Source: Serratia liquefaciens
GTDB taxonomy: Bacteria > Pseudomonadota > Gammaproteobacteria > Enterobacterales > Enterobacteriaceae
DNA length: 64,000 bases
Direction: 5' to 3'
Assembly: GCF_027594825.1 (NCBI RefSeq)
Contig: NZ_CP088930.1
Location: 3,409,019-3,473,018 of the forward strand
Part shown: piece by piece, positions 1 to 8,150 of the stretch
How positions within the stretch are numbered: position 1 is the first letter of the stretch
Layout of the letters: each line of letters begins with the position of its first letter
Program-made: the position numbers and the translations under genes
The notes under the pieces: model-generated
Told to the model about the DNA's origin: nothing
What the model saw: the letters and a program-made list of their open reading frames with translations, nothing else
The model's database searches: none

Positions 1-109
1 GTTGGCATCATCTTGCAGGCGTCAGATGACAATCGCGTTACGCGTCGGTGGCGAACAGATGAACTATTTTGGACAGGCAGATGATGCGCAGGGAGCCGCA
101 GCGCGCTAA
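1..109 (+). CDS. Possible C-terminal end of a gene entering from the left
   Basis: From base 2 one forward frame stays open for 35 codons and stops with TAA at 107-109; the encoded end reads ...MNYFGQADDAQGAAAR. The other two forward frames close sooner. The stretch is too short to identify and an open run of this length could be chance. If real, it would be the last gene of a unit ending about 40 bases before the permease. Confidence 0.25.
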   Translation, partial: LASSCRRQMTIALRVGGEQMNYFGQADDAQGAAAR

Positions 110-149
110 GCTGACGCTATTGATGATTGAACCGAGTTGACCAGAACCC

Positions 150-1208
150 ATGCCACATCCCCTGACTGCAACTGAACACCGCGCGCGCCCTTGGCCGTGG
201 TGGAAACCGGCGCTGTTTCTGCTGGTGGTGGCCATCGGCCTCTACTACGTCAAATGGCAGCCTTACTACGGCAAGGCCTTTCTGGCGGCGGACACGCATT
301 CCATCGGCAAATCGATACTGGTCAACGACGACAGCAGCCCATGGCTGGCGGCCTGGCACTACGCGCTGGTCTATTTCACGGCGGTGTGGAAGGCGGCGGT
401 GCTTGGCGTACTGCTGGGTTCGCTGGTGCAGGTGCTGATCCCACGCGATTGGTTGATGCGCACGCTCGGCCATCCGCGTTTTTCCGGCACTTTGCTGGGT
501 GCGGTGATCGCACTGCCGGGCATGATGTGCACCTGCTGCGCTGCGCCGGTAGCCGCCGGATTACGGCGTCAGTCGGTGTCCAGCGGTGCGGCGATGGCGT
601 TCTGGTTGAGTAACCCGGTGCTGAATCCGGCGACGCTGATTTTCATGGGCTTTGTGCTCGGCTGGCAGTTTGCCGCAATCCGGCTGGTGGCTGGGGTGAT
701 CATGGTGCTGGGCATCGCCTGGCTGGTGCAGCGTGCCACCGCCAGGGATCCGCAACCGGCGGCTTTGCAAACGCCGCTGCTGCCGCTGGATAAAGCTGAC
801 GAAAGGCCGTTTTTCGGCCGCTGGCTCAGGGCGCTGTGGTCGCTATTCTGGTCAACCATACCTGTCTACATTCTGGCGGTGCTGGCGCTCGGAGCCGCGC
901 GTGTTTGGCTGTTCCCGCATGCCGATGGGGCGATAGATAATAGCTTGCTGTGGATTATTGGCCTGGCGATCGCCGGTTGCCTGTTCGTGATCCCGACGGC
1001 GGCGGAAATCCCGATTGTGCAGACCCTGATGCTGGCGGGCATGGGCACTGGCCCGGCGCTGGCGCTGTTGATGACCCTGCCGGCGGTCAGCCTGCCTTCG
1101 TTGCTGATGCTGAACAAGGCCTTCTCTGCCAAGGCACTGTGCCTGACGGCGCTGCTGGTTGCGCTGTGTGGGATCGTCACGGGCGTGGTAGGAATGGGGT
1201 TGGTATAA
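150..1208 (+). CDS. Predicted permease, ArsP/DUF318-type membrane protein
   Basis: A 352-residue polytopic membrane protein. Hydrophobic segments lie near residues 18-34, 66-90, 105-130, 150-190, 228-250, 262-285 and 300-350. A cysteine motif MCTCCAAPVA sits near residue 126 at the end of a membrane segment, followed by SNPVLNPATL, which is typical of the predicted permease family PF03773 (YraQ/ArsP_1). Characterised members export organoarsenicals; most have no known substrate, so none is assigned. No clear Shine-Dalgarno precedes this ATG, but it fits the start of the first hydrophobic segment. No arsenic genes lie next to it. An AT-rich gap of about 100 bases separates it from the toxin-antitoxin pair. 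Confidence 0.7.
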   Translation: MPHPLTATEHRARPWPWWKPALFLLVVAIGLYYVKWQPYYGKAFLAADTHSIGKSILVNDDSSPWLAAWHYALVYFTAVWKAAVLGVLLGSLVQVLIPRDWLMRTLGHPRFSGTLLGAVIALPGMMCTCCAAPVAAGLRRQSVSSGAAMAFWLSNPVLNPATLIFMGFVLGWQFAAIRLVAGVIMVLGIAWLVQRATARDPQPAALQTPLLPLDKADERPFFGRWLRALWSLFWSTIPVYILAVLALGAARVWLFPHADGAIDNSLLWIIGLAIAGCLFVIPTAAEIPIVQTLMLAGMGTGPALALLMTLPAVSLPSLLMLNKAFSAKALCLTALLVALCGIVTGVVGMGLV

Positions 1209-1312
1209 ATTGTTTAATAAATAGTCTTTCATTCGTATTTGTGTTGTCACAAATGTGCTAACGTTGACGGGTTTTCAGTTGTTAATTATTGAGCGAATGC
1301 AGGAGTATCAAG

Positions 1313-1600
1313 ATGGAAAGCCGTATCCAGTTTCGCATTGAGGATGAGACTAAACGTTTGGCGCAGAAAGCCGCAGAAGCCAAGGGGATCACTTTGAGTG
1401 AGGCATGTAGACGTTTGGCTGAGCAAATGGCAGATGAGCAACGGGCAACTGAGCAACATGAGAATTGGTTGAAAGAAAAGGTTGATGCCGCTTTTGCCCG
1501 TTTGCATGAAGGAAGCGCGGTCTATCTTGACCAACAACAGGTTGATGAAAGCATGGATGCCTTTAAGGCAAAAGTCCGAGCGAAATACGACCGAAAATAA
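1313..1600 (+). CDS. Antitoxin of a RelB/DinJ-like type II toxin-antitoxin pair
   Basis: A 95-residue protein. The N-terminus MESRIQFRIEDETKRLAQ followed by a helix and ITLSEACRRL looks like a ribbon-helix-helix DNA-binding fold, as in RelB/DinJ antitoxins. The charged C-terminal half (EKVDAAFARLHEG...FKAKVRAKYDRK) would wrap the toxin. The ATG at 1313 is preceded by AGGAG at a suitable distance; an upstream in-frame start at 1289 has no such site. The toxin gene follows 8 bases downstream in the usual antitoxin-first order. Such pairs normally repress their own promoter, which would lie in the AT-rich 1210-1300 stretch. Family assignment is inferred from fold-like features and context. Confidence 0.72.
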   Translation: MESRIQFRIEDETKRLAQKAAEAKGITLSEACRRLAEQMADEQRATEQHENWLKEKVDAAFARLHEGSAVYLDQQQVDESMDAFKAKVRAKYDRK

Positions 1601-1608
1601 GGATCGTT

Positions 1609-1887
1609 ATGCGTGTCGAATGGGATGAAGAAGCGCTACGGGACAGGGAACGTATTTTTGATTTTCTCTATCCTTTTAATCCGCAGGCTGCTGAGCAGGC
1701 TGATGCTGAGATTGATAAGGCAGTGAGGCGCCTGTTGGATTACCCTGAACTCGGTAAAATTTGGTACAGACAGGCGCGTAAGTTATTGGTCAGCCAGGCT
1801 TCATTATTAGTTTTATACGTTGTTGTTGACGACGTGATTAAGGTTTTAGCCGTTGCTCATCAACGAGAGAAATTCCCTGACATATAG
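1609..1887 (+). CDS. RelE/ParE-superfamily toxin
   Basis: A 92-residue protein starting MRVEWDEEALRDRERIFDFLY, with the conserved ...RRLLDYPELGKIWYRQARKLLVSQ...LLVLYVVVDDVIKVLAVAHQREKFP pattern of the RelE/ParE fold (helical hairpin, then beta strands, then a C-terminal H-x-R-x-x-x-x-P). RelE members cut mRNA on ribosomes and ParE members poison gyrase; the sequence alone does not decide which. It follows the antitoxin at 1313 in one operon. Its stop lies two bases from the convergent end of nrdG, an unusually tight junction that looks like insertion right at the end of a core gene. Confidence 0.75.
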   Translation: MRVEWDEEALRDRERIFDFLYPFNPQAAEQADAEIDKAVRRLLDYPELGKIWYRQARKLLVSQASLLVLYVVVDDVIKVLAVAHQREKFPDI

Positions 1888-1889
1888 AA

Positions 1890-2354
1890 CTAACGCAGCT
1901 TATGCACTACCTGATTAGCACTGCCGCGCCAAATCAGCGCCGGATCCTTTAAGTCCTGCACAAACTTTCCGTCAATCAACACGTTAATCCTGTCCACTAT
2001 CTGCATTTGCTGCGCATCCAGCTCCGCCAGCCGGTAGCCGGTCCACAGCCAGATATCCTTGCCGGGGCATTCGGCACGTACCCGTTTCACCAGTTGCAGC
2101 ACCGCCGCGACATTGGCGGGGTGCAGGGGATCGCCACCGGACAGCGACAGCCCCTGGCGCGGAATGCGCTTATCGTTCAGGTCGGCAATCAACTGGTCTT
2201 CCATCGCCTGGGTAAAAGGCTGGCCGGAGTTAAGCCGCCAGGTGCTTTTGTTGTAGCAGCCGGGACACTGGTGCACGCAGCCGGCAACAAACAGCGTGCA
2301 GCGGGTACCGGGGCCGTTGACGACATCGATGGGGTAGTACTGGTGATAATTCAT
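1890..2354 (-). CDS. nrdG: Anaerobic ribonucleotide reductase activating enzyme
   Basis: A 154-residue radical SAM enzyme that installs the glycyl radical on NrdD, using S-adenosylmethionine and a 4Fe-4S cluster. The cluster motif C-x3-C-x2-C is seen at Cys26, Cys30 and Cys33 (GCVHQCPGC), followed by SLSGGDPLHP, the SAM-binding GGE-like motif. Length matches the E. coli protein. It lies 87 bases downstream of nrdD, transcribed leftwards in the same unit, with a palindromic repeat (2375-2394) in the gap. The nrdD promoter with its NrdR boxes should control both genes. Confidence 0.95.
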   Translation of the reverse strand: MNYHQYYPIDVVNGPGTRCTLFVAGCVHQCPGCYNKSTWRLNSGQPFTQAMEDQLIADLNDKRIPRQGLSLSGGDPLHPANVAAVLQLVKRVRAECPGKDIWLWTGYRLAELDAQQMQIVDRINVLIDGKFVQDLKDPALIWRGSANQVVHKLR

Positions 2355-2374
2355 CTTTCGCTTTCTGAAGGTAG

Positions 2375-2394
2375 GGGCTCAGCACGCTGAGCCC
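2375..2394. repeat. Short intergenic palindrome (GTAGGGGC family)
   Basis: GGGCTCAGC-AC-GCTGAGCCC, preceded by GTAG, lies between nrdD and nrdG. Related palindromes occur at 8120, 26023, 40820, 54027, 58148 and in tandem at 62273, always between genes, so this is a dispersed REP-like element. In the nrdDG transcript it may form a processing or stabilising hairpin. Confidence 0.7.
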
Positions 2395-2441
2395 GGATAG
2401 CAGGCGCGGTTGGCCGCGCCCCGACCGACAGCAGGCCGGCG

Positions 2442-4580
2442 TCAGCCGATCTGCCCGTTCCCCAGGTGTTTCACCCGGCGTTTCACCTCTTCTTGCTTGC
2501 CGGCATTAAACGGCCTGGCGTCCGGGCTGCCGAGATAACCGCACACCCGGCGGGTAACGGAGACCTTGGACGGCTCGTGGTTACCGCATTTCGGGCAGGT
2601 GAAGCCCTTGCTGGTGCAGGAAAATTCTCCGGTAAAACCGCACTCGTAGCATTCGTCGATGGGCGTGTTGGTGCCGTAATAGGGCACGCGGCTGTAGCTG
2701 TAATCCCACACGTCTTCGAGCGCTTTCAGGTTGTGCTGCAGGTTCGGGTATTCGCCGTAACAGATGAAACCGCCGTTGGCCAATGGCGGATAGGGAGCCT
2801 CAAAATCCAGCTTGTCGTAAGGATTGACCTTTTTCTCTACGTCGAGGTGGAAGCTGTTGGTGTAATAGCCTTTGTCGGTCACGCCCGGCACCACGCCGAA
2901 ATCGGCGGTATCGAGCCGGCAGAAGCGATCGCACAGGTTTTCGCTTGGCGTGCTGTACAGGCTAAAGCCGTAACCGGTCTCTGCCTTCCAACTTTCCGTG
3001 GCGGCCCGCAGGTGCGCAACGATAGCGATCGCTTTGGCGCGCAGCGCTTCATCGTCGTATACGTGTTGTTCGTTGCCGAACAGGGCGTTGATGGTTTCAT
3101 GCAGGCCGATATAGCCCAGCGAGATCGACGCGCGGCCGTTCTTGAAGATCTCGGCAATGTTGTCGTCTGCCTTCAGGCGTACGCCGCAGGCACCTTCCAT
3201 ATACAAAATAGGGGCCACGCGCGCCTTGATACCTTCCAGCCGGGCGATGCGCGTCATCAGCGCTTTTTTCGCCAGCAGCAAGCGCTGATCCAGCAGATCC
3301 CAGAAGCGGCTTTCATCCCCCATGGCTTCCAGCGCAATGCGCGGCAGGTTCAGGCTGATCACGCCGATATTGTTGCGGCCATCATGTACCAGCTCGCCCC
3401 CTTCTTCGTAAGTGCCGAGGAAGCTGCGACAGCCCATCGGCGTTTTGAACGAGCCGGTGACTTTCACCACCTGATCGTAATTGAGAATGTCTGGGTACAT
3501 GCGCTTGCTGGCGCATTCCAACGCCAACTGCTTGATGTCGTAGTTCGGATCGCCGTACTGATGATTCAGGCCGTCGCGGATGGCGAACACCAGTTTAGGG
3601 AACACCGCCGTCTTACGGTTTTTGCCCAGCCCGGCAATGCGGTTACTCAGGATAGAACGTTGGATCAATCGTGATTCCCAGGAGGTCCCCAGCCCGAAAC
3701 CAAAGGTGACGAACGGCGTCTGGCCATTGGCGGTGTGCAGGGTGTTGACCTCGTATTCCAGCGACTGGAAGGCGTCGTAACACTCTTTTTCGGTGCGCGC
3801 CATGGCATAGCCCTGCGCATCCGGGATCTGCCACTGTTCGGCGACCTGCTGGTGTTTGTTAAAGCTTTCGGTGACGAACGGCGCCAGGATCTCGTCGATA
3901 CGGTTAATGGTGGTACCGCCATAAATATGGCTGGCTACCTGCGCGATGATTTGCGCGGTCACTGCGGTAGCGGTGGAGATCGACTTCGGGGGTTCAATCT
4001 CGGCGTTGCCCATCTTGAAGCCGTTGGTCAGCATGCCCTTCAGGTCGATCAGCATGCAGTTGAACATCGGGAAGAATGGCGAGTAGTCGAGATCGTGGTA
4101 GTGGATCTCGCCTCGCTCATGGGCCAGCACCACGTCACGCGGCAGGATATGCTGCTTGGCATAGTGCTTGGCGACGATCCCGGCCAGCAGATCGCGCTGG
4201 GTGGGGATCACCTTGCTGTCTTTATTGGCGTTTTCATTGAGCAACGCCATATTGCTTTGCTCAACCAGGCCGCGGATCTCCTGGTTCAACCGTCCACGCA
4301 GTTCGCGCGCGACGTCGCGATCGTGACGATACTCAATATAGGCCCGCGCCAGCTGCTTGTACTCGCCGGCCATTAGCTGGTTTTCTACCGCCCGCTGGAT
4401 TTCATGGATATCGACGCGCGGCTGCTGTGATATCTGCTGAGCGACTACGCGGGCGACGGTTGCGCAGTAATCCGCATCGACGATCCCCACGGCCAGCGCG
4501 GCCCGCTCGATGGCTTGCCCAATACGTGCCTCGTCAAAAGGTACCTGACAACCGTCCCGTTTAATCACTACTGGTTTCAC
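2442..4580 (-). CDS. nrdD: Anaerobic ribonucleoside-triphosphate reductase
   Basis: A 712-residue class III reductase that makes dNTPs from NTPs without oxygen, using formate as reductant. Residues 3-92 form an ATP-cone regulatory domain (VIKRDGCQVPFDEARIGQAI). The catalytic barrel follows, with PPNSxx-like segments and thiyl-radical cysteines. Near the C-terminus are four zinc cysteines (CYECG...CPKCG), and Gly681 in RRVCGYLG is the radical site, matching the E. coli position. It is followed by nrdG in one leftward operon. Two NrdR boxes upstream indicate repression when dATP is high; nearby DnaA boxes suggest a link to replication. Confidence 0.97.
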   Translation of the reverse strand: MKPVVIKRDGCQVPFDEARIGQAIERAALAVGIVDADYCATVARVVAQQISQQPRVDIHEIQRAVENQLMAGEYKQLARAYIEYRHDRDVARELRGRLNQEIRGLVEQSNMALLNENANKDSKVIPTQRDLLAGIVAKHYAKQHILPRDVVLAHERGEIHYHDLDYSPFFPMFNCMLIDLKGMLTNGFKMGNAEIEPPKSISTATAVTAQIIAQVASHIYGGTTINRIDEILAPFVTESFNKHQQVAEQWQIPDAQGYAMARTEKECYDAFQSLEYEVNTLHTANGQTPFVTFGFGLGTSWESRLIQRSILSNRIAGLGKNRKTAVFPKLVFAIRDGLNHQYGDPNYDIKQLALECASKRMYPDILNYDQVVKVTGSFKTPMGCRSFLGTYEEGGELVHDGRNNIGVISLNLPRIALEAMGDESRFWDLLDQRLLLAKKALMTRIARLEGIKARVAPILYMEGACGVRLKADDNIAEIFKNGRASISLGYIGLHETINALFGNEQHVYDDEALRAKAIAIVAHLRAATESWKAETGYGFSLYSTPSENLCDRFCRLDTADFGVVPGVTDKGYYTNSFHLDVEKKVNPYDKLDFEAPYPPLANGGFICYGEYPNLQHNLKALEDVWDYSYSRVPYYGTNTPIDECYECGFTGEFSCTSKGFTCPKCGNHEPSKVSVTRRVCGYLGSPDARPFNAGKQEEVKRRVKHLGNGQIG

Positions 4581-4669
4581 GTTGTTACTCCTTGTTCCCC
4601 GAGGGAGCGTTGATGCCCTGCCTTGCAGATTTCAGCCTGAAAGCTATCGGGTATCGGTATGATTTCAGC

Positions 4670-4734
4670 TTATCCACAGGGCAATGCCGCAGCACGCAAG
4701 GGCTGAGGCGACGTGTGGATGATTTTGTGGATAA
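4670..4734. promoter_or_regulatory. Two inverted perfect DnaA boxes upstream of nrdD
   Basis: TTATCCACA occurs at 4670-4678 and its exact reverse complement TGTGGATAA at 4726-4734; a one-mismatch copy (TGTGGATGA) lies between them near 4714. These match the high-affinity DnaA box. They sit about 90-155 bases before the nrdD start, directly next to the NrdR boxes. DnaA is known to act at the aerobic nrdAB promoter in E. coli; its role at nrdD is inferred. Confidence 0.6.
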
Positions 4735-4781
4735 CTACTATATATAGGTGCTGTCGTTTCTTAATGCACTATATATAGATG
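4735..4781. promoter_or_regulatory. Pair of NrdR boxes, nrdDG operator
   Basis: Two copies of the core CTATATATAG are seen, in boxes at 4735-4750 (ctaCTATATATAGgtg) and 4766-4781 (gcaCTATATATAGatg). They match the NrdR consensus acaCwAtATaTwGtgt. Start-to-start spacing is 31 bases, three helical turns, the usual arrangement for cooperative NrdR binding. They lie about 155-200 bases upstream of the nrdD start. Confidence 0.85.
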
Positions 4782-4863
4782 TTGATGGAGTTCTTTTGAC
4801 GTAGGACAAAGAAAATGAAAGAGCGCGCGTAAGCTGTACAGACGTTAATTTCGGCCTGAATGC

Positions 4864-5772
4864 TCAGGCCGGACGAGAGTGGAAATGCTCGAGCAGGAAC
4901 TCCACCCAGACGCGCACTCGCGGGGGCAGATCGGCGGAGGCGTAGTACAACCACAGTTGGGTGGGCTGCGGCCAGTATTCCGCCAGCACTGGCAGTAGAG
5001 TGCCCTGCGCAAAGTGATGCTCCGCATACCAACGTGCCAGACAGACGATGCCCAACCCGGCCAGCGCCGCATCCAGTAACATCTCCGGACGGCTGACCAC
5101 CAGCCGGCCATGCAGTTCCAGCGTTTTGGCTTCGCCATGCCTGTGCAACGGCCATTTTACGCTGCGGCCGGTAGCCGGGTTACGGTGCAGCAGGCAATTA
5201 TGTTGCAGCAGATCGTCAGGATCCTGCGGCGTGCCGTGCTGCGCAAGATAGCCGGGCGAGGCCGCCAGTACCATCTGCATCGGATACAGTGGCCGCGCCA
5301 CCAACCGACTGTCGGGATCGACCCGGCTGCCGATGCCGACGTCAAACCCTTCGCCCACCAGATTGACCACGCGGGCATCCAGTGAGAGATCGAGATCGAT
5401 CTGCGGATAACGTTCCAGGAATTGCGGGATCAACGGCATCAGGATCTGGCGGCCGAAGCCGGGGATCATGCTGACGCGCACCGTGCCGGAAGGTGCCTGC
5501 TGCGCGCTACCGGCAGTTTCCAGCGTGGCGGACAGCGCCTGCCACAGTGGCGCCACCTGCTGCAACAGCGCCTTGCCTTCGTCGGTGAGCACCACGTTGT
5601 GGGTATTACGCTGGAACAACCGCAGCGCCAGCTTTTCTTCCAGCACGCGAATATTTTTACTGATTGCCGCCGGGGTGACGCCCAGTTGGCGCGCGGCGGC
5701 GGAGAAATTCTGCGCCTGGGCGGCCGCGAGGAAGGCCGGCAGCAGGCGGTGCACGTCAAAGGGCAGCGACAT
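4864..5772 (-). CDS. LysR-family transcriptional regulator
   Basis: A 302-residue LysR regulator. The winged helix-turn-helix is at the N-terminus (HRLLPAFLAAAQAQNFSAAARQLGVTPAAISKNIRVLEEKL), and the effector domain starts around residue 90 (GTVRVSMIPGFGRQILMPLIPQFLERYPQIDLDL). The start at 5772 (MSLPFDVHRLL) fits the usual LysR N-terminus; an upstream in-frame ATG at 5856 would add an unrelated tail. It is divergent from a quinone-reductase-like gene with about 105 bases between them, the classic arrangement for a LysR gene that controls its neighbour. The ligand is unknown. Confidence 0.85.
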   Translation of the reverse strand: MSLPFDVHRLLPAFLAAAQAQNFSAAARQLGVTPAAISKNIRVLEEKLALRLFQRNTHNVVLTDEGKALLQQVAPLWQALSATLETAGSAQQAPSGTVRVSMIPGFGRQILMPLIPQFLERYPQIDLDLSLDARVVNLVGEGFDVGIGSRVDPDSRLVARPLYPMQMVLAASPGYLAQHGTPQDPDDLLQHNCLLHRNPATGRSVKWPLHRHGEAKTLELHGRLVVSRPEMLLDAALAGLGIVCLARWYAEHHFAQGTLLPVLAEYWPQPTQLWLYYASADLPPRVRVWVEFLLEHFHSRPA

Positions 5773-5876
5773 AGTGGTTGATACTTTCAGTTGAAATTGA
5801 AGTGACCATTCACAGCCTACACCCGCGGCGCTGGAAATGGAAAAATGCGTTATCAAATCTTAATCAAGGATCCTTT

Positions 5877-6413
5877 ATGTCGAGTATTTTAGTGTTGACC
5901 GCCCACCGTTTTCCCGACGAATCACGCATCAACAAAGCGTTGATCGAAGCGCTTCGTCCTTTGCCGGACGTCACTGTCCACGAACTGATGCGTGCCTACC
6001 CGGACTATCAAATCGACGTGGCGCATGAGCAAGAGCTGCTGCAAAACCATGATGCGGTGGTGATGCTGTTCCCGTTCTACTGGTACAGCTCACCGGCCAT
6101 TCTCAGCGAATGGCAGGATGCGGTATTAACCCACGGTTTCGCTTACGGCAGTGAAGGTACCCAGCTGCACGGCAAGCCCTTGCAACTGGTGGTCACCACC
6201 GGCGGCAATCAGCAGGCCTATACGGCGGAAGGGTATAACCGCTATCCGGTCGAGGATTTGCTGCGTCCGTTCCATGCAATGGCCAACCTGACCGGCATGG
6301 ATTATCTGCCGCCGCATCTGGTGCAGGGCGTTTTTGACATGAGCGATGAGCGTCTGGCGCAAGAGGCCGCCGGGGTGGTGGCTCTGTTGAAAAAAGGGCA
6401 GGGCGCAGCCTGA
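5877..6413 (+). CDS. NAD(P)H-dependent oxidoreductase, flavodoxin-like fold
   Basis: A 178-residue protein starting MSSILVLTAHRFPDESRINKAL, the phosphate-binding N-terminus of the KefF/MdaB/NQO1-type flavodoxin fold. VVMLFPFYWYSSPAILSEWQDAVL is the flavin/quinone site motif of the family, and VVTTGGNQQAY follows. Such enzymes are cytoplasmic FMN/FAD dehydrogenases that reduce quinones or electrophiles. The ATG at 5877 is preceded by CAAGGATCC at good spacing. It is probably controlled by the divergent LysR regulator. It could be called a KefF-like protein, but no KefC channel gene is nearby. Confidence 0.8.
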   Translation: MSSILVLTAHRFPDESRINKALIEALRPLPDVTVHELMRAYPDYQIDVAHEQELLQNHDAVVMLFPFYWYSSPAILSEWQDAVLTHGFAYGSEGTQLHGKPLQLVVTTGGNQQAYTAEGYNRYPVEDLLRPFHAMANLTGMDYLPPHLVQGVFDMSDERLAQEAAGVVALLKKGQGAA

Positions 6414-6429
6414 GGCCACGCCCTGGGGG

Positions 6430-8094
6430 TTAGTCCTCTAACAGCCACCACACCGCTTCGAACGGTCGCAGGGTGATGGCCTGCGGCTGCGTAGGCGCAT
6501 CGGCGTAATTGCTCATCAGCGGACGCCACAACGCTGAAGGTTCCACCCCTTCCGCCTGCCAGGCCAGCGGTTCGCGGCTTAGGTTGGCCGCCACCAGCAG
6601 GCGTTGGCCGTTCCAGCGGCGCTGGTAGCACCACAGCGCCGGATGGCTGGGCGCCAGATCCTGATAGTCGCCGTGGGTCAACAGCGGATACTGCTTGCGC
6701 AAGGTGATTAACTGTCGGTAGGCGTAAAACACCGAGTCCAGATCGGCCAGTGCCGCTTCAGCATTGATTTGCGGGTAGTTTTCCGCACAGCCAATCCACG
6801 GGGTCCCTTGGGTGAATCCGGCGTTGGGCGCGGCACTCCACTGCATTGGCGTGCGGCCGTTATCGCGCGATTTAGTGGCCAGGATCGCCAGCAGCTCGGC
6901 TTCACTTTTGCCCTGTGCGCTATGTTCGGAATACATGTTCAGGCTTTCCACATCGCGGTACTGCCCGATGGTGCTAAAGCCGGGATTGGTCATGCCGATC
7001 TCTTCGCCCTGATAAATATAAGGCGTGCCCTGCATGCCGTGCAGCACCATCGCCAGCATTTTTGCGGCCGGTACTCGCAGTTCGCCTTCATCGCCGAAGC
7101 GCGAAACGATACGTGGCTGATCGTGGTTACACCAGAACAGCGCATTCCAGGCCTGGTTGTGCATACCCTGCTGCCAGTGACGGAAAATCTGTTTGAGTTC
7201 AACGTAATCCGGCGCCGCCAGCGTCCATTTCTCGCCGCCGGCATAGTCCACTTTCAGATGGTGGAAGTTGAAGGTCATCGACAACTCTTCACCGCTTTGC
7301 GCAGCGTACTGCCGGCAATGTTCCAGAGTAGTGGAAGACATTTCGCCCACGGTCATCAAGCCGCGCGGCTGGAACACGTCGCGGCTCATCTCCTGCAGGA
7401 ACTCATGAATACGCGGCCCGTCGGTATAAAAACGGCGACCGTCCCCCTGAGGATCGGACGGGAAATCCTGCTGCTTGGAAACCAGGTTAATCACGTCGAG
7501 GCGCAGGCCGTCGACACCTTTGTCTGCCCAGAACTGGCACACTTTCTTCAACTCTTCGCGGACCGGCGGGTGTTCCCAGTTGAGATCGGCCTGCTCGGTG
7601 GCAAACAGATGCAGGTAATACTGGCCGCTGTCGGCATGCCACTGCCAGGCATTACCGCCAAATTTGGAACGCCAGTTGTTCGGCGGCGCGTCACCTTCGC
7701 CATCGCGCCAGACGTAGAATTGGCGGAAGGGGCTGTTCAGTTCTTGCGAGGCTTTGAACCAGGGGTGCTCGGTTGAAGTATGGTTGAACACCATGTCCAT
7801 CACGATGCGAATGCTGCGCTGGTGGGCGGCGGTAATCAGTCGATCGAAATCCTCCATGGTGCCGTAGGCCGGATCGATGGCGCAGTAGTCCGCCACGTCA
7901 TAACCGTTATCCACCTGTGGGGAGACATACACCGGCGTCAGCCAGATCGCATCGACGCCCAGCTCTTGCAGATAGTCCAGCCGCTGGGTCACACCGGCCA
8001 GATCGCCGTAGCCGTTACCGGTGCTGTCCTGAAAACTCTTCGGGTAGATTTGGTAGATGACGCCGTTTTGCCACCAGGGGATTGGATTGCTCAT
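6430..8094 (-). CDS. treC: Trehalose-6-phosphate hydrolase
   Basis: A 554-residue GH13 enzyme of the cytoplasm that splits trehalose 6-phosphate into glucose and glucose 6-phosphate. MSNPIPWWQNGVIYQIYPKSFQDS is the standard N-terminus. Visible GH13 motifs are DMVFNHTS, GLRLDVINL (nucleophile Asp), GEMSS (acid/base Glu) and WCNHDQPR. The start at 8094 was chosen because AAAGG lies 7 bases ahead; an in-frame ATG at 8100 sits too close to it. It is downstream of treB in a leftward operon, with a perfect palindrome (8120-8139) between them. Confidence 0.95.
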   Translation of the reverse strand: MSNPIPWWQNGVIYQIYPKSFQDSTGNGYGDLAGVTQRLDYLQELGVDAIWLTPVYVSPQVDNGYDVADYCAIDPAYGTMEDFDRLITAAHQRSIRIVMDMVFNHTSTEHPWFKASQELNSPFRQFYVWRDGEGDAPPNNWRSKFGGNAWQWHADSGQYYLHLFATEQADLNWEHPPVREELKKVCQFWADKGVDGLRLDVINLVSKQQDFPSDPQGDGRRFYTDGPRIHEFLQEMSRDVFQPRGLMTVGEMSSTTLEHCRQYAAQSGEELSMTFNFHHLKVDYAGGEKWTLAAPDYVELKQIFRHWQQGMHNQAWNALFWCNHDQPRIVSRFGDEGELRVPAAKMLAMVLHGMQGTPYIYQGEEIGMTNPGFSTIGQYRDVESLNMYSEHSAQGKSEAELLAILATKSRDNGRTPMQWSAAPNAGFTQGTPWIGCAENYPQINAEAALADLDSVFYAYRQLITLRKQYPLLTHGDYQDLAPSHPALWCYQRRWNGQRLLVAANLSREPLAWQAEGVEPSALWRPLMSNYADAPTQPQAITLRPFEAVWWLLED

Positions 8095-8119
8095 AGTCAT
8101 ACCTTTAAATCGTGACAAT

Positions 8120-8140
8120 GGGCCCGGCATGCCGGGCCCC
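8120..8140. repeat. Intergenic palindrome between treB and treC
   Basis: GGGCCCGGCATGCCGGGCCC is a perfect 20-base palindrome followed by CTAC, the complement of the GTAG flank seen in the other copies. It lies in the 56-base treB-treC gap and may set the relative amounts of the two proteins as a stable mRNA hairpin. Confidence 0.7.
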
Positions 8141-8150
8141 TACATTTTAA

